Source: Lachnospiraceae bacterium
GTDB lineage: Bacteria; Bacillota; Clostridia; Lachnospirales; Lachnospiraceae
Assembly (NCBI GenBank): GCA_017453065.1
Contig: JAFTKW010000005.1
Location: forward strand, 35,304 to 99,303
DNA length: 64,000 nt
Direction of reading: 5' to 3'
Below the pieces are notes generated by a model. That model saw only the letters and a program-made list of their open reading frames with translations. It searched no databases and was not told the origin of the DNA. The position numbers were made by a program, and so were the translations under genes. Each line of letters starts with the position of its first letter. The stretch's first letter is position 1. Below are positions 23,879 through 34,081 of the stretch, in pieces.

Positions 23879-26800
23879 ATGGGAAACGTTAGACGTATCT
23901 ATGTAGAAAAGAAAGAAGCTTATGCTGTAAAAGCAAAGGAATTGCACGAGGAACTGAAGAACTATTTAGGTATTCAGGGAATCACCAAAGTAAGAGAGTT
24001 TATCCGTTATGATGTGGAAAATATCTCTGATGCAGTCTTTGAAAGAGCCTGCAAAACAGTTTTTTCTGAGCCACCAGTAGATGATTTGTATTTGGACAAC
24101 ATCGAGGTCGCAGCAGATGAGAAGGTATTTAGCGTTGAATTTTTGCCTGGACAGTTTGATCAGAGAGCAGACTCTGCAGTTCAGTGTGTTAAGTTCCTGA
24201 AAGAAGACGAAGAACCAATCATCAAGACTGCTGTTACTTATGTAATTGGTGGACAAGTTTCCGATGATGAATTTTTAAAGATAAAGGCATATTGTATCAA
24301 CCCAGTGGATTCCAGAGAGACAGAACAGGCGGTCCCTGAAACTTTGGTAACGAACTTTGAAGAGCCAGCAGACGTACTCGTTTTTGATGGTTTTAAGGAT
24401 ATGCCAGAAACAGAGCTTAAGGCACTTTACGATTCCTTGGGCCTGGCGATGACATTTAAAGACTTTTTACATATTCAGAATTACTTCAAGAAGGAAGAAG
24501 ACAGAGACCCATCCATGACCGAAATCAGAGTTTTGGATACTTACTGGTCTGACCACTGCCGTCATACTACATTCTCCACAGAACTGAAGGATGTAGAATT
24601 TGGCACAGGCTACTATGAAGCACCTCTGAAAAACACATACCAGAATTATTTGGATACCAGAGCGGAAATCTTTGCAGGCAGAAGCGACAAGTTCGTATGC
24701 CTCATGGATTTGGCGTTGATGGCTATGCGCAAACTGAAAAAAGATGGCAAGCTTAACGATATGGAAGAATCCGACGAAATCAATGCTTGTTCCGTTGTTG
24801 TTCCTGTAGAGATGGAATACGAAGGTGAAACAGTTACAGAAGAGTGGCTTGTATTCTTCAAGAATGAAACTCACAACCACCCAACTGAAATCGAGCCATT
24901 TGGTGGCGCAGCAACCTGTCTCGGTGGTGCAATCCGTGATCCACTTTCTGGTAGAGGATATGTATACCAGGCAATGCGTGTAACTGGTGCGGCTGACCCA
25001 ACGGTTCCTGTGGCTGATACTCTCAAGGGTAAATTGTCCCAGAAGAAACTGGTTCGTGGTGCTGCAAGCGGTTACTCATCCTATGGTAACCAGATCGGTT
25101 TGGCAACAGGCTTGGTAAAAGAAATTTACCATCCAAACTATGTAGCAAAACGTATGGAGATTGGTGCTGTTATGGGCGCTGCTCCTCGCAAAAATGTAAT
25201 TCGTGAAACTTCTGACCCAGGCGATATCATTATCCTGCTTGGTGGACGTACAGGTAGAGATGGCTGCGGTGGTGCTACTGGTTCATCCAAAGTACATACC
25301 GAAAGTTCTATCGAAACTTGCGGCGCAGAAGTTCAGAAGGGTAATGCACCTACAGAGAGAAAGATTCAGAGACTTTTTAGACGTCAGGAAGTAAGTTCTC
25401 TTATTAAGAAATGTAATGACTTTGGTGCCGGCGGTGTATCCGTTGCTATCGGTGAGTTGGCAGCAGGTCTTGTGGTAGATTTGGACAAGGTTCCAAAGAA
25501 ATATGCAGGTTTGGATGGAACTGAACTTGCAATCTCCGAGTCTCAGGAGCGTATGGCTGTTGTGGTAGACCCTAAGGATGTAGATGCATTCCTTGGCTAC
25601 GCGCAGGAAGAAAACCTGGAGGCAATTCCAGTTGCAACTGTTACAGAAGAGCCACGTTTGGTACTGAACTGGAGAGGCAAAGACATCGTTAATATTTCCA
25701 GAGCATTCCTGGATACCAACGGTGCGCATCAGGAGACTACTGTTAAGGTGGATATCCCAGATGTGGGAGACAATTATTTGCAGAAATATGCCGTAGAAAA
25801 GGTTGGCGAAGCTGCGAAGACTGGCGATGTGAAGAAGGCATGGCTGGCACTTATGGGAGACTTAAATGTATGTTCCCAGAAGGGTCTGGTTGAGATGTTC
25901 GACGCTTCCATCGGAGCAGGCAGTGTATTCATGCCTTACGGTGGTAAATATCAGCTTACTGAAACACAGACTATGGTTGCGAAATTGCCAGTACTTAAAG
26001 GCAAGACTGACACAGTAACCATGATGAGTTATGGCTTTGATCCGTACTTGTCCACTTGGAGCCCATACCACGGAGCTGTTTATGCAGTAACCGAATCTCT
26101 GGCTAAGATTGTTGCCAGTGGTGGGGACTTCAGTAAGGTTCGTTTCACATTCCAGGAGTACTTCAGACGTATGACAGCAGATCCAAGCCGTTGGAGTCAG
26201 CCATTTGCAGCACTTCTCGGTGCTTATGATGCACAGATGGGCTTTGGCCTTCCATCCATCGGTGGTAAGGATTCTATGTCTGGTACCTTCAATGATATTG
26301 ATGTACCACCAACTCTTGTTTCCTTTGCAGTAGATATTGCAAAGAGTGGCGAGATTGTGTCTCCAGAACTTAAGAAGGCAGGCAATATTATCGTTCGCTT
26401 CCAGATTGAAAAAGATGCTTACGATGTACCTGTATACGAAAAAGTTATGGAACTTTATAACAAGATTCATGAGCTTAATCTCAAGGGCGTAATTGCTTCT
26501 GCTTATGCACTTGATTCCAAGGGGGTAGTAGCAGCAATCTCCAAGATGGCATTCGGTAACAAGCTGGGTGTTGCGCTGAATGAAGACTTGAATATGGAAG
26601 AATTGTTCGGACAGGGGCTTGGCGATATCGTGGCTGAAATCAAAGATAGCCATGTGGCAGTGCTTGACCAGATGAACATTCCATTCCAGTTTGTTGGTAA
26701 AGTAACAGAAGAACCTGTATTTGTATATGGAACTACCAGAATTGGCGTGGAAGAGGCTCTGGATGCTTGGAAGAAGACACTTGAAAAAGTATTCCCAACC

Positions 26801-27679
26801 AAGGCTGTGAAGGATACTACTCCAGTAGATACAGGAATTTACAAAGCAGACAGCATTTATGTATGTAAGAATAAAGTAGCAAAACCTACCGTATTTATCC
26901 CTGTATTCCCAGGTACAAACTGTGAATACGATTCTACTAAGGCTTTCGAGCGTGCAGGAGCAAATGTGATTACTAAGGTATTCCGCAACATGACAGCACA
27001 GGATATTAGAGAGTCCGTAGAAGAGTTTGATAAGGCCATTGCGCAGGCTCAGATTATTATGTTCCCAGGCGGATTCTCCGCTGGTGACGAGCCAGATGGT
27101 AGTGCGAAGTTCTTTGCAACTGCATTCCAGAATGAAAAGATGAAGGAAGCAGTTATGAAACTTCTTCAGGAGAGAGATGGTTTGGCACTTGGTATCTGTA
27201 ATGGTTTCCAGGCGCTGATCAAACTTGGTTTGGTACCTTACGGTGAGATTACAGGCCAGAAGGCTGATTCACCTACACTTACCTTCAACACCATTAACCG
27301 TCACATCTCTAAGATGGTTTATACAAAGGTTGTTTCCAACAAGTCCCCATGGCTTCAGGGCGCGCAGCTTGGTGCGACTTACTGCAGCCCAGCTTCCCAT
27401 GGTGAAGGACGTTTCGTAGCACCTAAGGAGTGGATTGACCAGTTGTTTGCAAATGGTCAGGTTGCAACTCAGTACGCAGACCTAAATGGCAATATTTCTA
27501 TGGATGAAGAGTGGAACGTAAACGGTTCTTACGCATCTATCGAAGGTATCACATCTCCAGATGGAAGATGCTTCGGTAAGATGGCTCATGCAGAGAGAAG
27601 AGACGCTAGCGTGGCTATGAACATCTACGGAGAACAGGATTTGAGAATCTTTGAATCTGGTGTAGCTTACTTTAAATAA
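23879..27679 (+). CDS. purL: Phosphoribosylformylglycinamidine synthase, single-chain PurL
   Basis: A protein of about 1266 residues catalysing the fourth step of purine synthesis (FGAR + Gln + ATP to FGAM). It is the large, fused form: N-terminal PurS-like part, two PurM-type synthase halves (for example DTYWSDHCRHTTFSTEL, FKNETHNHPTEIEPFGGAAT, FGLPSIGGKDSMSG) and a C-terminal class I glutamine amidotransferase (FPGTNCEYD, the nucleophile Cys in LGICNGFQALIKLG, and HGEGRF). Large PurL is the usual form in many Clostridia, unlike the split PurLQS of Bacillus. ATG 23879 follows GGAGG; TTG 23867 overlaps the site. It stands alone between its own promoter and terminator. Confidence 0.97.
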   Translation: MGNVRRIYVEKKEAYAVKAKELHEELKNYLGIQGITKVREFIRYDVENISDAVFERACKTVFSEPPVDDLYLDNIEVAADEKVFSVEFLPGQFDQRADSAVQCVKFLKEDEEPIIKTAVTYVIGGQVSDDEFLKIKAYCINPVDSRETEQAVPETLVTNFEEPADVLVFDGFKDMPETELKALYDSLGLAMTFKDFLHIQNYFKKEEDRDPSMTEIRVLDTYWSDHCRHTTFSTELKDVEFGTGYYEAPLKNTYQNYLDTRAEIFAGRSDKFVCLMDLALMAMRKLKKDGKLNDMEESDEINACSVVVPVEMEYEGETVTEEWLVFFKNETHNHPTEIEPFGGAATCLGGAIRDPLSGRGYVYQAMRVTGAADPTVPVADTLKGKLSQKKLVRGAASGYSSYGNQIGLATGLVKEIYHPNYVAKRMEIGAVMGAAPRKNVIRETSDPGDIIILLGGRTGRDGCGGATGSSKVHTESSIETCGAEVQKGNAPTERKIQRLFRRQEVSSLIKKCNDFGAGGVSVAIGELAAGLVVDLDKVPKKYAGLDGTELAISESQERMAVVVDPKDVDAFLGYAQEENLEAIPVATVTEEPRLVLNWRGKDIVNISRAFLDTNGAHQETTVKVDIPDVGDNYLQKYAVEKVGEAAKTGDVKKAWLALMGDLNVCSQKGLVEMFDASIGAGSVFMPYGGKYQLTETQTMVAKLPVLKGKTDTVTMMSYGFDPYLSTWSPYHGAVYAVTESLAKIVASGGDFSKVRFTFQEYFRRMTADPSRWSQPFAALLGAYDAQMGFGLPSIGGKDSMSGTFNDIDVPPTLVSFAVDIAKSGEIVSPELKKAGNIIVRFQIEKDAYDVPVYEKVMELYNKIHELNLKGVIASAYALDSKGVVAAISKMAFGNKLGVALNEDLNMEELFGQGLGDIVAEIKDSHVAVLDQMNIPFQFVGKVTEEPVFVYGTTRIGVEEALDAWKKTLEKVFPTKAVKDTTPVDTGIYKADSIYVCKNKVAKPTVFIPVFPGTNCEYDSTKAFERAGANVITKVFRNMTAQDIRESVEEFDKAIAQAQIIMFPGGFSAGDEPDGSAKFFATAFQNEKMKEAVMKLLQERDGLALGICNGFQALIKLGLVPYGEITGQKADSPTLTFNTINRHISKMVYTKVVSNKSPWLQGAQLGATYCSPASHGEGRFVAPKEWIDQLFANGQVATQYADLNGNISMDEEWNVNGSYASIEGITSPDGRCFGKMAHAERRDASVAMNIYGEQDLRIFESGVAYFK

Positions 27680-27764
27680 GTTTTAATAGTAAATTTTTGT
27701 GTTAAAACTCAGAAAAATAGTGTATGATATGAATAAGGAAAAGTTTAACCAGTAAATTGTAGTT

Positions 27765-27817
27765 AAACGGCAGAATACGAGAACCTAAGAAGCTTTCGAT
27801 TCTGCCGTTTTCTTCTT
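27765..27817 (+). terminator. Terminator after purL
   Basis: Stem AAACGGCAGAAT (27765-27776) / ATTCTGCCGTTT (27799-27810) with a long, partly paired loop, followed by TCTTCTT. It lies about 70 bases before the next start, so it could also regulate the following gene. Confidence 0.75.
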
Positions 27818-27887
27818 ATAGGTGCTCTTTGTGAACGGAGTTGTCCGCAAAAGGAAGAGTGAAATTCTAGGTATCTTGGAGGGGCCA

Positions 27888-29177
27888 ATGGACAGAGTAA
27901 AGGAATGGTACAAGTTAGACCTGTCGGCTATCGTGTATCCTACATTACAAAGAAAAGATTTTTCTTCTGTATATAGACTTTCTGCCTTGATGAAAGAAGA
28001 GGTGCAGCCTGAGGTGTTACAGCAGGCTGTAGATTTAAGCTTGCCCAGATTTCCGACCTACAAGGCCGCTATTCGAAAGGGAGTGTTTTGGAGATATTTA
28101 GAACCAAACCACAGACCAGGTCCTTTTGTAAAGCCGGATATCAAAAATCCTTGTATGCCTATGCCTTTTAAGGCAAACAACCGCTACTTGATTCGAGTGT
28201 ACTACTATGGGAGAAGAATTTCGCTTGAAGCACATCACAGTTTGGGAGATGGAACAGGTGGAATGGCTGTTTTGCATACCATCATAGCGCAGTACCTGGG
28301 GCTTTTGGGGCACCCTATCAAACCAGATGGACTGGTAATGGATATCCATGAAAAGCCAGACCCGGAGGAACTGGAAGATGCATACATGCGCTATGCCAAT
28401 GCCAAGGTAAGACCTCCACGCCCACAGGAGCCGACCTACCGTGTTAGAGGCACCAAGGAGCCTTTTTATACCTTGAATATTGTGGATGGAATCATGTCCA
28501 GTAGTCAGGTGGCGCAGGTAGCGAAGTCCTACAAGGTAACCATTACGGAATATCTGAATGCGGTGCTGATTTATGCTCTTTTGCAAAAACAGCTTCAGGA
28601 GAATCCAATCCGCTTAAAGCCGGTAAAGATTGCTATGCCTGTAAATTTGCGCAGATTTTTTCCTTCCAAGACATTGCGCAACTTTATTACAATGATATAC
28701 CCTGGTGTGGACCCAAGACTTGGAGATTACACCTTTGAAGAAATAGTAGCCCATGTACATCGCTACATGCAGTACTACATCAATGACAAGTTTTTGAAAG
28801 GTGATATTACCACCAATGCGGCAACCCAGAGTCATCCTCTGATTCGAGTGGTTCCGTTGTTTTTGAAAGACATTGTGGTGCGCGCCTTTTACAGTAGAGT
28901 GCAGGACCAAAACTCCTCTGCAGGCTTAACAAACATGGGCGCACTGTATGTGCCGGAGGAGATGAGACCTTTTATCGAACGTTTTGACATTTGTATGGGT
29001 CAGCCTTTCTCCAACAGAACTAACTGTGCAATTATCAGTTTTGGTGATGTGATGACGATTAATTTTGCCAGCAGCATCGTGGAGGCAGATGTAGAAAGAA
29101 ACTTTTTCTGCAAGTTGGTACAGGACGGTATTCATGTAAAGATTGAGACGAACAGAGATATGGAGGGAGGAAACTAA
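27888..29177 (+). CDS. Condensation-fold / alcohol acetyltransferase-like protein
   Basis: A 429-residue soluble protein with the fold signature of CoA-dependent acyltransferases and NRPS condensation domains: HHSLGDG (the HHxxxDG catalytic motif) in RRISLEAHHSLGDGTGG, and the C-terminal FSNRTNCAIISFGDVMTINF, which corresponds to the second half of the fold. It resembles stand-alone proteins annotated as alcohol acetyltransferase-like. ATG 27888 has GGAGGGG at 27878-27884; a GTG 22 codons upstream is less likely. The stop overlaps the start of a zinc-ribbon membrane protein gene, a pairing that suggests joint action at the membrane, perhaps acylation of a lipid or envelope compound (inference). 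Confidence 0.8.
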   Translation: MDRVKEWYKLDLSAIVYPTLQRKDFSSVYRLSALMKEEVQPEVLQQAVDLSLPRFPTYKAAIRKGVFWRYLEPNHRPGPFVKPDIKNPCMPMPFKANNRYLIRVYYYGRRISLEAHHSLGDGTGGMAVLHTIIAQYLGLLGHPIKPDGLVMDIHEKPDPEELEDAYMRYANAKVRPPRPQEPTYRVRGTKEPFYTLNIVDGIMSSSQVAQVAKSYKVTITEYLNAVLIYALLQKQLQENPIRLKPVKIAMPVNLRRFFPSKTLRNFITMIYPGVDPRLGDYTFEEIVAHVHRYMQYYINDKFLKGDITTNAATQSHPLIRVVPLFLKDIVVRAFYSRVQDQNSSAGLTNMGALYVPEEMRPFIERFDICMGQPFSNRTNCAIISFGDVMTINFASSIVEADVERNFFCKLVQDGIHVKIETNRDMEGGN

Positions 29178-29878
29178 TGTCTTATTGCGTGAATTGTGGA
29201 GTAGAATTAGACAAAAATTTAAAGGCATGCCCTTTGTGCCAGACCAGAGTCGTTAATCCAAACGAGTTAATCATTCATGAAAACGAAGCCTTCCCCAAAA
29301 GTAAGGGCGAGGTGGAAAAAGTAAAAAGAAGAGATGTGGGAGTCGTAGTATCCATTTTTTTAATTGCTACGGCAGTAACTTGTGGATTCCTTAATCTGTT
29401 TGTTTTCGATGGTGTTGCATGGTCCTCTACGGTTATGGGAGTCTGTGGCTTTATTTGGGCTACCCTTTTTCCAATCATACTCTATGGCAAACTGCCAGTG
29501 TATTTGTATATCCTTTTTGATGGTTTCATGGCTGGCGTAAGTATATTGACGATTAATATTATGACTATCAATGATACTTGGGCCTGGGGCTTGGGCATTC
29601 CAATTGTGGCACTGATTACAGTGGTGGCGGAATTGCTTGCCTTTGCAATCAAGGTGCTTCCAAGAAGCTTTTTGACCATTACTTTATACATTTTTACGGC
29701 TATAGCAGTATTGTGTGTGGGACTGGAGTGGGAGATCGATTATTTCCTGACAAAGACTTTTAGACCAAGCTGGTCAGCGGTAGTGGCCACAGTGTTTATT
29801 ATCTTTGATGCGGTGATTATCACCCTGCTTAGCAGTAGAAGACTACTCGCGGAGGTGCGAAGAAGACTGCATTTTTAA
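29177..29878 (+). CDS. Zinc-ribbon membrane protein (DUF6320-like)
   Basis: A 233-residue protein with an N-terminal zinc ribbon (SYCVNCGVELDKNLKACPLCQT, two CxxC pairs) followed by a charged linker and about six membrane helices between residues 55 and 222. From memory it matches proteins catalogued as DUF6320; I could not check this. It overlaps the acyltransferase-like gene by one base (TAATG) and is therefore translationally coupled to it. The ribbon would lie in the cytoplasm. Function unknown. Confidence 0.8.
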   Translation: MSYCVNCGVELDKNLKACPLCQTRVVNPNELIIHENEAFPKSKGEVEKVKRRDVGVVVSIFLIATAVTCGFLNLFVFDGVAWSSTVMGVCGFIWATLFPIILYGKLPVYLYILFDGFMAGVSILTINIMTINDTWAWGLGIPIVALITVVAELLAFAIKVLPRSFLTITLYIFTAIAVLCVGLEWEIDYFLTKTFRPSWSAVVATVFIIFDAVIITLLSSRRLLAEVRRRLHF

Positions 29879-29896
29879 ATAAGTTCAATATAGGTG

Positions 29897-29928
29897 GGCA
29901 TGGGCGAGCAATCGCACCGTGCCTTTTT
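29897..29928 (+). terminator. Rho-independent terminator
   Basis: Stem GGCATGG-GCGA (29897-29907) pairs with TCGC-A-CCGTGCC (29912-29923, one bulged A), loop GCAA, followed by TTTTT. The remaining 190 bases to the next gene hold an extragenic repeat (29948) and no visible gene. Confidence 0.85.
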
Positions 29929-29947
29929 CTTGCGTTGCCGACCGCTC

Positions 29948-29967
29948 TGTGATGGCGATGAGTTGAG
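29948..29967. repeat. Extragenic repeat, copy 1
   Basis: TGTGATGGCGATGAGTTGAG; 17 of 20 bases match the sequence at 49677-49696. Both copies stand just downstream of a terminator. Confidence 0.45.
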
Positions 29968-30119
29968 TACGCATGATTGCGTTGGCTCAAACATCAAATT
30001 TTTAAAAAAAATCGAAAAATAAAAAAGGAAAAAACAATTGGACGTGGAATATTAAAATTAGAATGTTTTTTTGACGTATCCAAGGTGGGCGGAGCCAATA
30101 TCCGCAGAAAGGACCTACC

Positions 30120-31124
30120 GTGACGATCAGAGAAAATCTTGAGCAATGGGAAAAAGAGTATCTCAGCCCATATGCTGCACTCAGTATGAATTCAAAGGGA
30201 AGAACCAAGATGGAACCACAGTGTGATATCAGACCTGTGTTTCAGAGAGACAGAGACCGAATCATACATAGCAAATCCTTCCGTAGATTGAAGGACAAGA
30301 CGCAAGTTTTTTTGACCCCAGAGGGCGATCATTACAGGACTAGATTGACCCATACACTGGAGGTTTCCCAAAATGCCAGGACTATTGCCAAAGCGCTTAG
30401 ATTAAATGAGGATTTGGTGGAAGCTATTGCTCTGGGACATGATTTGGGCCACACCCCTTTTGGGCATGCAGGCGAGAGAGCACTGAATAGAGTGTGCCCT
30501 TATGGATTTGAGCACAACAAACAGAGTGTGCGAACGGTGGAATTTTTGGAGAAATCGGGACAGGGGCTGAATTTGACCTATGAAGTCAAGGATGGAATCT
30601 TAAACCACCAGACCAGCGGTAAGCCAGAGACTTTGGAGGGACAGATTGTCAGACTCTCTGACAAGATTGCATATATTCATCACGATATGGACGACGCCAT
30701 TAGGGGCGGAATCTTGACGGAGGCAGACGTGCCAAAGGAAATCGGGGATGTGATAGGATATACCACTGGCGAGAGATTGGACCACTTTATCCATGATATT
30801 GTGACCAACAGCCAGGGAAAGAACATGGTTTGTATGTCTGCAGAGGTGGACGCGGCCATGAAAAAGATGCGACAGTTTATGTTTGAAAGTGTATATCTGA
30901 ACCCAGAGGCAAAGGGGGAAGAGGGAAAGGCAGAGATGCTCATGGAAACTCTGTACGATTATTACCTTCACAACATAGATTTGTTGCCAGCAGAATTTAA
31001 AGCGATGATAGATTTGGGAGAGCACCGCGAGGTGGTAGTCTGTGACTATGTCGGTGCTATGACAGATAGATTTGCTATTGCCAAGTACGAGGAGATTTAT
31101 ATACCAAAGTGCTGGCATGGCTAA
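30120..31124 (+). CDS. dgt: dGTP triphosphohydrolase-like HD protein
   Basis: A 334-residue HD-superfamily enzyme, family deoxyguanosinetriphosphate triphosphohydrolase, which removes triphosphate from dGTP or other dNTPs. The metal-binding HD motifs are RTRLTHTLEVSQNARTIAKA and HDLGHTPFGHAGE, with FEHNKQSVRTVE and the later LSDKIAYIHHDMDDAI. Start is GTG 30120, with AAAGGA six bases upstream. It lies nine bases before dnaG and is in one operon with dnaG and rpoD, an arrangement often seen in Clostridia that ties dNTP control to replication. Confidence 0.93.
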   Translation: MTIRENLEQWEKEYLSPYAALSMNSKGRTKMEPQCDIRPVFQRDRDRIIHSKSFRRLKDKTQVFLTPEGDHYRTRLTHTLEVSQNARTIAKALRLNEDLVEAIALGHDLGHTPFGHAGERALNRVCPYGFEHNKQSVRTVEFLEKSGQGLNLTYEVKDGILNHQTSGKPETLEGQIVRLSDKIAYIHHDMDDAIRGGILTEADVPKEIGDVIGYTTGERLDHFIHDIVTNSQGKNMVCMSAEVDAAMKKMRQFMFESVYLNPEAKGEEGKAEMLMETLYDYYLHNIDLLPAEFKAMIDLGEHREVVVCDYVGAMTDRFAIAKYEEIYIPKCWHG

Positions 31125-31133
31125 GGAGGCAAC

Positions 31134-32906
31134 GTGAGATATCCAGAAGAAGTAATCGAAGAGATTCGATCAAAAAACGACATAGTGGATGTGATATCGG
31201 GGTACGTGCGACTTCAAAAGAAGGGTGCAAGCCATTTTGGATTGTGCCCATTTCATAATGAAAAATCTCCATCTTTTTCCGTATCAGGAAGCAAGCAGAT
31301 GTATTACTGCTTTGGTTGTGGAGCGGGTGGAAATGTATTCACTTTTGTGATGAATTATGAAAACTATACCTTTGGAGAAGCTGCCAAGATGTTGGCGGAC
31401 AGAGTGGGAGTGAATCTTCCAGAGATGGAGTACTCTGAGGAGATGAAGAAAAAGGAAAATTACAGAGCGCTTCTTTTGGAGATTAACAAGGAGGCTGCCA
31501 AGTATTTCTTCTATCAGCTTAGAGCCCCACAAGGTCAGGGCGGCATGAAGTACCTGAAAGATAGACAACTTTCTGATGAGACCATCGGTAAGTTTGGACT
31601 TGGTTTTTCCAACAAGACCAGTGATGACCTGGTGAAGTATCTGCAAAGCAAAGGCTACGAGGACAAAGCCATTCAGGATGCAGGACTGGCCAGTTTTGAC
31701 GAACGCTATGGAATGCACGACAAGTTTTGGAATAGAGTGATGTATCCAATACAGGATATCAATCACAGAGTCATAGGCTTTGGTGGACGTGTCATGGGAC
31801 AGGGTGAGCCGAAGTACTTAAACTCTCCAGAAACACAAATTTTTGATAAGAGTAGAAATTTATACGGGCTTAACTTTGCCCGTACAGCAAGAGCAGGAAA
31901 TATCATTCTGTGTGAGGGTTACATGGATGTAATATCCATGCATCAGGCGGGATTTACGCAGGCGGTGGCATCCCTGGGAACGGCCTTTACGGCTGGACAA
32001 GCCAACCTACTTCGCAGATATACGGAAAATGTACTGCTGGCCTACGATAGCGACGGCGCAGGAACGAAGGCGGCACTACGAGCTATTGGGATTCTTAAGG
32101 AAGTAGGACTGACTGGAAAGGTCATCAGTCTGCAGCCTTACAAGGACCCAGATGAATTTATCAAGAATCTTGGAAAAGAGGCTTTCCAGGAGCGCATTGA
32201 CCAGGCAGAAAACAGTTTCTTTTTCGAGATTCGAGTTTTAGAGCGGGAGTTCGATTTAAAGGACCCTGAGCAAAAGACCAAGTTTCACAAGGAAATTGCC
32301 AAGAAACTTTGTGGTTTTTCCGTAGAAGTAGAGAGGGAAAACTATTTGGAGGCCATTGCCGAGAAGTACCACATCGGTTTTGACAATCTGCGCAAACTGG
32401 TAAACACCTATGCTTTGCAGACGGGAGATGTAGGACCAGTGAGCAGACCAAAGTCTGGAGTTAGCAGCAAGGTATCCCCAGAGGAGAACGCCAAGAAGGT
32501 GCAGAGACTTCTACTTACCTGGATTACGGACGAGCCAGCGCTTTACACAAAGATTTCCAAATATGTTTCTTCGAAGGATTTTACAGAGGAACTATACAGG
32601 CAGGTTGCAGAGAGACTGTTTACCGGTATTGAGCAGGGCAATTACAACCCAGCAGCCATCATCAACATGTTTGAGGACGAACAGCAGCAGAGCGAGGTTG
32701 CGTCTTTGTTCAATGCCAAACTGGAGGCAATCAATACCAGCCAAGAAAAAGAAAAAGCTTTTCGCGATATTTTGCTTGCCGTGAAAAAGAATAGTATGGA
32801 ATTTTATTCCAAGAACCTAGGAGCAGATATCGAGGCCTTGACTTTGGTGGTCGAAGCCAAGAAAGCATTGCAAGAATTGGAAAAAACGCATATTTCCCTA
32901 GATTAG
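31134..32906 (+). CDS. dnaG: DNA primase DnaG
   Basis: A 590-residue primase that makes RNA primers at the replication fork. Domains in order: CHC2 zinc finger (FGLCPFHNEKSPSFSVSGSK, then YYCFGCGAGGNVFTF), the catalytic TOPRIM region (residues 255-340, with ILCEGYMDVISMHQAG and LAYDSDGAGTKAAL) and a C-terminal helicase-interaction domain. It starts with GTG 31134 after AAGGAGG. It lies between dgt and rpoD, the classic macromolecular-synthesis order without rpsU. Confidence 0.97.
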   Translation: MRYPEEVIEEIRSKNDIVDVISGYVRLQKKGASHFGLCPFHNEKSPSFSVSGSKQMYYCFGCGAGGNVFTFVMNYENYTFGEAAKMLADRVGVNLPEMEYSEEMKKKENYRALLLEINKEAAKYFFYQLRAPQGQGGMKYLKDRQLSDETIGKFGLGFSNKTSDDLVKYLQSKGYEDKAIQDAGLASFDERYGMHDKFWNRVMYPIQDINHRVIGFGGRVMGQGEPKYLNSPETQIFDKSRNLYGLNFARTARAGNIILCEGYMDVISMHQAGFTQAVASLGTAFTAGQANLLRRYTENVLLAYDSDGAGTKAALRAIGILKEVGLTGKVISLQPYKDPDEFIKNLGKEAFQERIDQAENSFFFEIRVLEREFDLKDPEQKTKFHKEIAKKLCGFSVEVERENYLEAIAEKYHIGFDNLRKLVNTYALQTGDVGPVSRPKSGVSSKVSPEENAKKVQRLLLTWITDEPALYTKISKYVSSKDFTEELYRQVAERLFTGIEQGNYNPAAIINMFEDEQQQSEVASLFNAKLEAINTSQEKEKAFRDILLAVKKNSMEFYSKNLGADIEALTLVVEAKKALQELEKTHISLD

Positions 32907-32946
32907 GGCCATAATGATACTACACTGAAAGGATGGAACCAAAGGT

Positions 32947-34059
32947 ATGGACGAAAACACACAAGTAAAATTTGAGGAGAAAATGAAAGAACTCCTTGCA
33001 ACAGCTAAAAAGAAAAAGAATGTATTAGAGTATCAGGAAATCGCAGATCATTTTTCCGATATTCCATTGGAAGAAGATCAGTTTGAAAAAATCCTGGAGA
33101 CTTTAGAGCAGAATAGCGTAGACGTGCTTCGCATTACAGAGGAAGATGACGTAGACGAAGAAGAGATGATTCTCATCGAAGAAGAGGATGTGGATGTTTC
33201 TAATATCGACTTGTCTGTTCCAGATGGTGTCAGCATCGAAGACCCAGTTCGAATGTATCTGAAGGAAATTGGTAAGGTGCCACTTCTTTCTGCAGAGGAA
33301 GAAATTGAGTTGGCCAAGAAGATGGAACTTGGAGACCAGGAAGCGAAAAAACGTCTTGCAGAAGCAAACCTTCGTCTGGTAGTAAGTATCGCGAAACGTT
33401 ATGTGGGCAGAGGTATGCTTTTTCTTGACTTGATTCAGGAGGGTAACCTGGGTCTTATTAAAGCTGTAGAAAAATTCGATTATCGTAAAGGATACAAATT
33501 CTCCACTTATGCTACATGGTGGATTCGTCAGGCAATCACCAGAGCTATTGCGGATCAGGCTCGTACCATTCGTATTCCAGTACACATGGTTGAAACCATC
33601 AATAAACTGATTCGTGTCAGCAGACAGCTTCTTCAGGAACTTGGAAGAGAGCCATCTCCAGAAGAAATCGCAGCTGAGATGAATATTCCAGTAGAGCGTG
33701 TAAGAGAAATTCTCAAGATTAGCCAGGAGCCAGTTTCTTTGGAAACTCCTATCGGTGAAGAAGAAGATAGCCATCTTGGCGACTTTATTCAGGACGACAA
33801 CGTACCTGTGCCAGCAGATGCAGCGGCGTTTACTTTGCTCAAGGAACAGTTGGTAGAAGTGCTTAGCACACTTACCGACAGAGAGCAGAAAGTACTTCGC
33901 CTTAGATTTGGTTTGGACGATGGAAGAGCGCGTACTTTGGAAGAGGTAGGTAAGGAATTCAACGTAACTCGTGAGCGTATCCGTCAGATTGAGGCAAAGG
34001 CACTCCGCAAATTGCGTCACCCAAGCCGTAGCCGCAAGTTGAAGGATTACTTGGATTAA
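32947..34059 (+). CDS. rpoD: Primary sigma factor RpoD (sigma-A)
   Basis: A 370-residue housekeeping sigma factor. A short, acidic region 1.1 ([20 protein letters not shown]) precedes region 1.2 ([20 protein letters not shown]), region 2 ([37 protein letters not shown]), region 3 and region 4 ([37 protein letters not shown]). Length is typical for Firmicutes. It follows dnaG after 40 bases and is followed by trmK after 22 bases. Confidence 0.98.
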   Translation: MDENTQVKFEEKMKELLATAKKKKNVLEYQEIADHFSDIPLEEDQFEKILETLEQNSVDVLRITEEDDVDEEEMILIEEEDVDVSNIDLSVPDGVSIEDPVRMYLKEIGKVPLLSAEEEIELAKKMELGDQEAKKRLAEANLRLVVSIAKRYVGRGMLFLDLIQEGNLGLIKAVEKFDYRKGYKFSTYATWWIRQAITRAIADQARTIRIPVHMVETINKLIRVSRQLLQELGREPSPEEIAAEMNIPVERVREILKISQEPVSLETPIGEEEDSHLGDFIQDDNVPVPADAAAFTLLKEQLVEVLSTLTDREQKVLRLRFGLDDGRARTLEEVGKEFNVTRERIRQIEAKALRKLRHPSRSRKLKDYLD

Positions 34060-34081
34060 ATTGTAGGATTGGATTAGAGAA

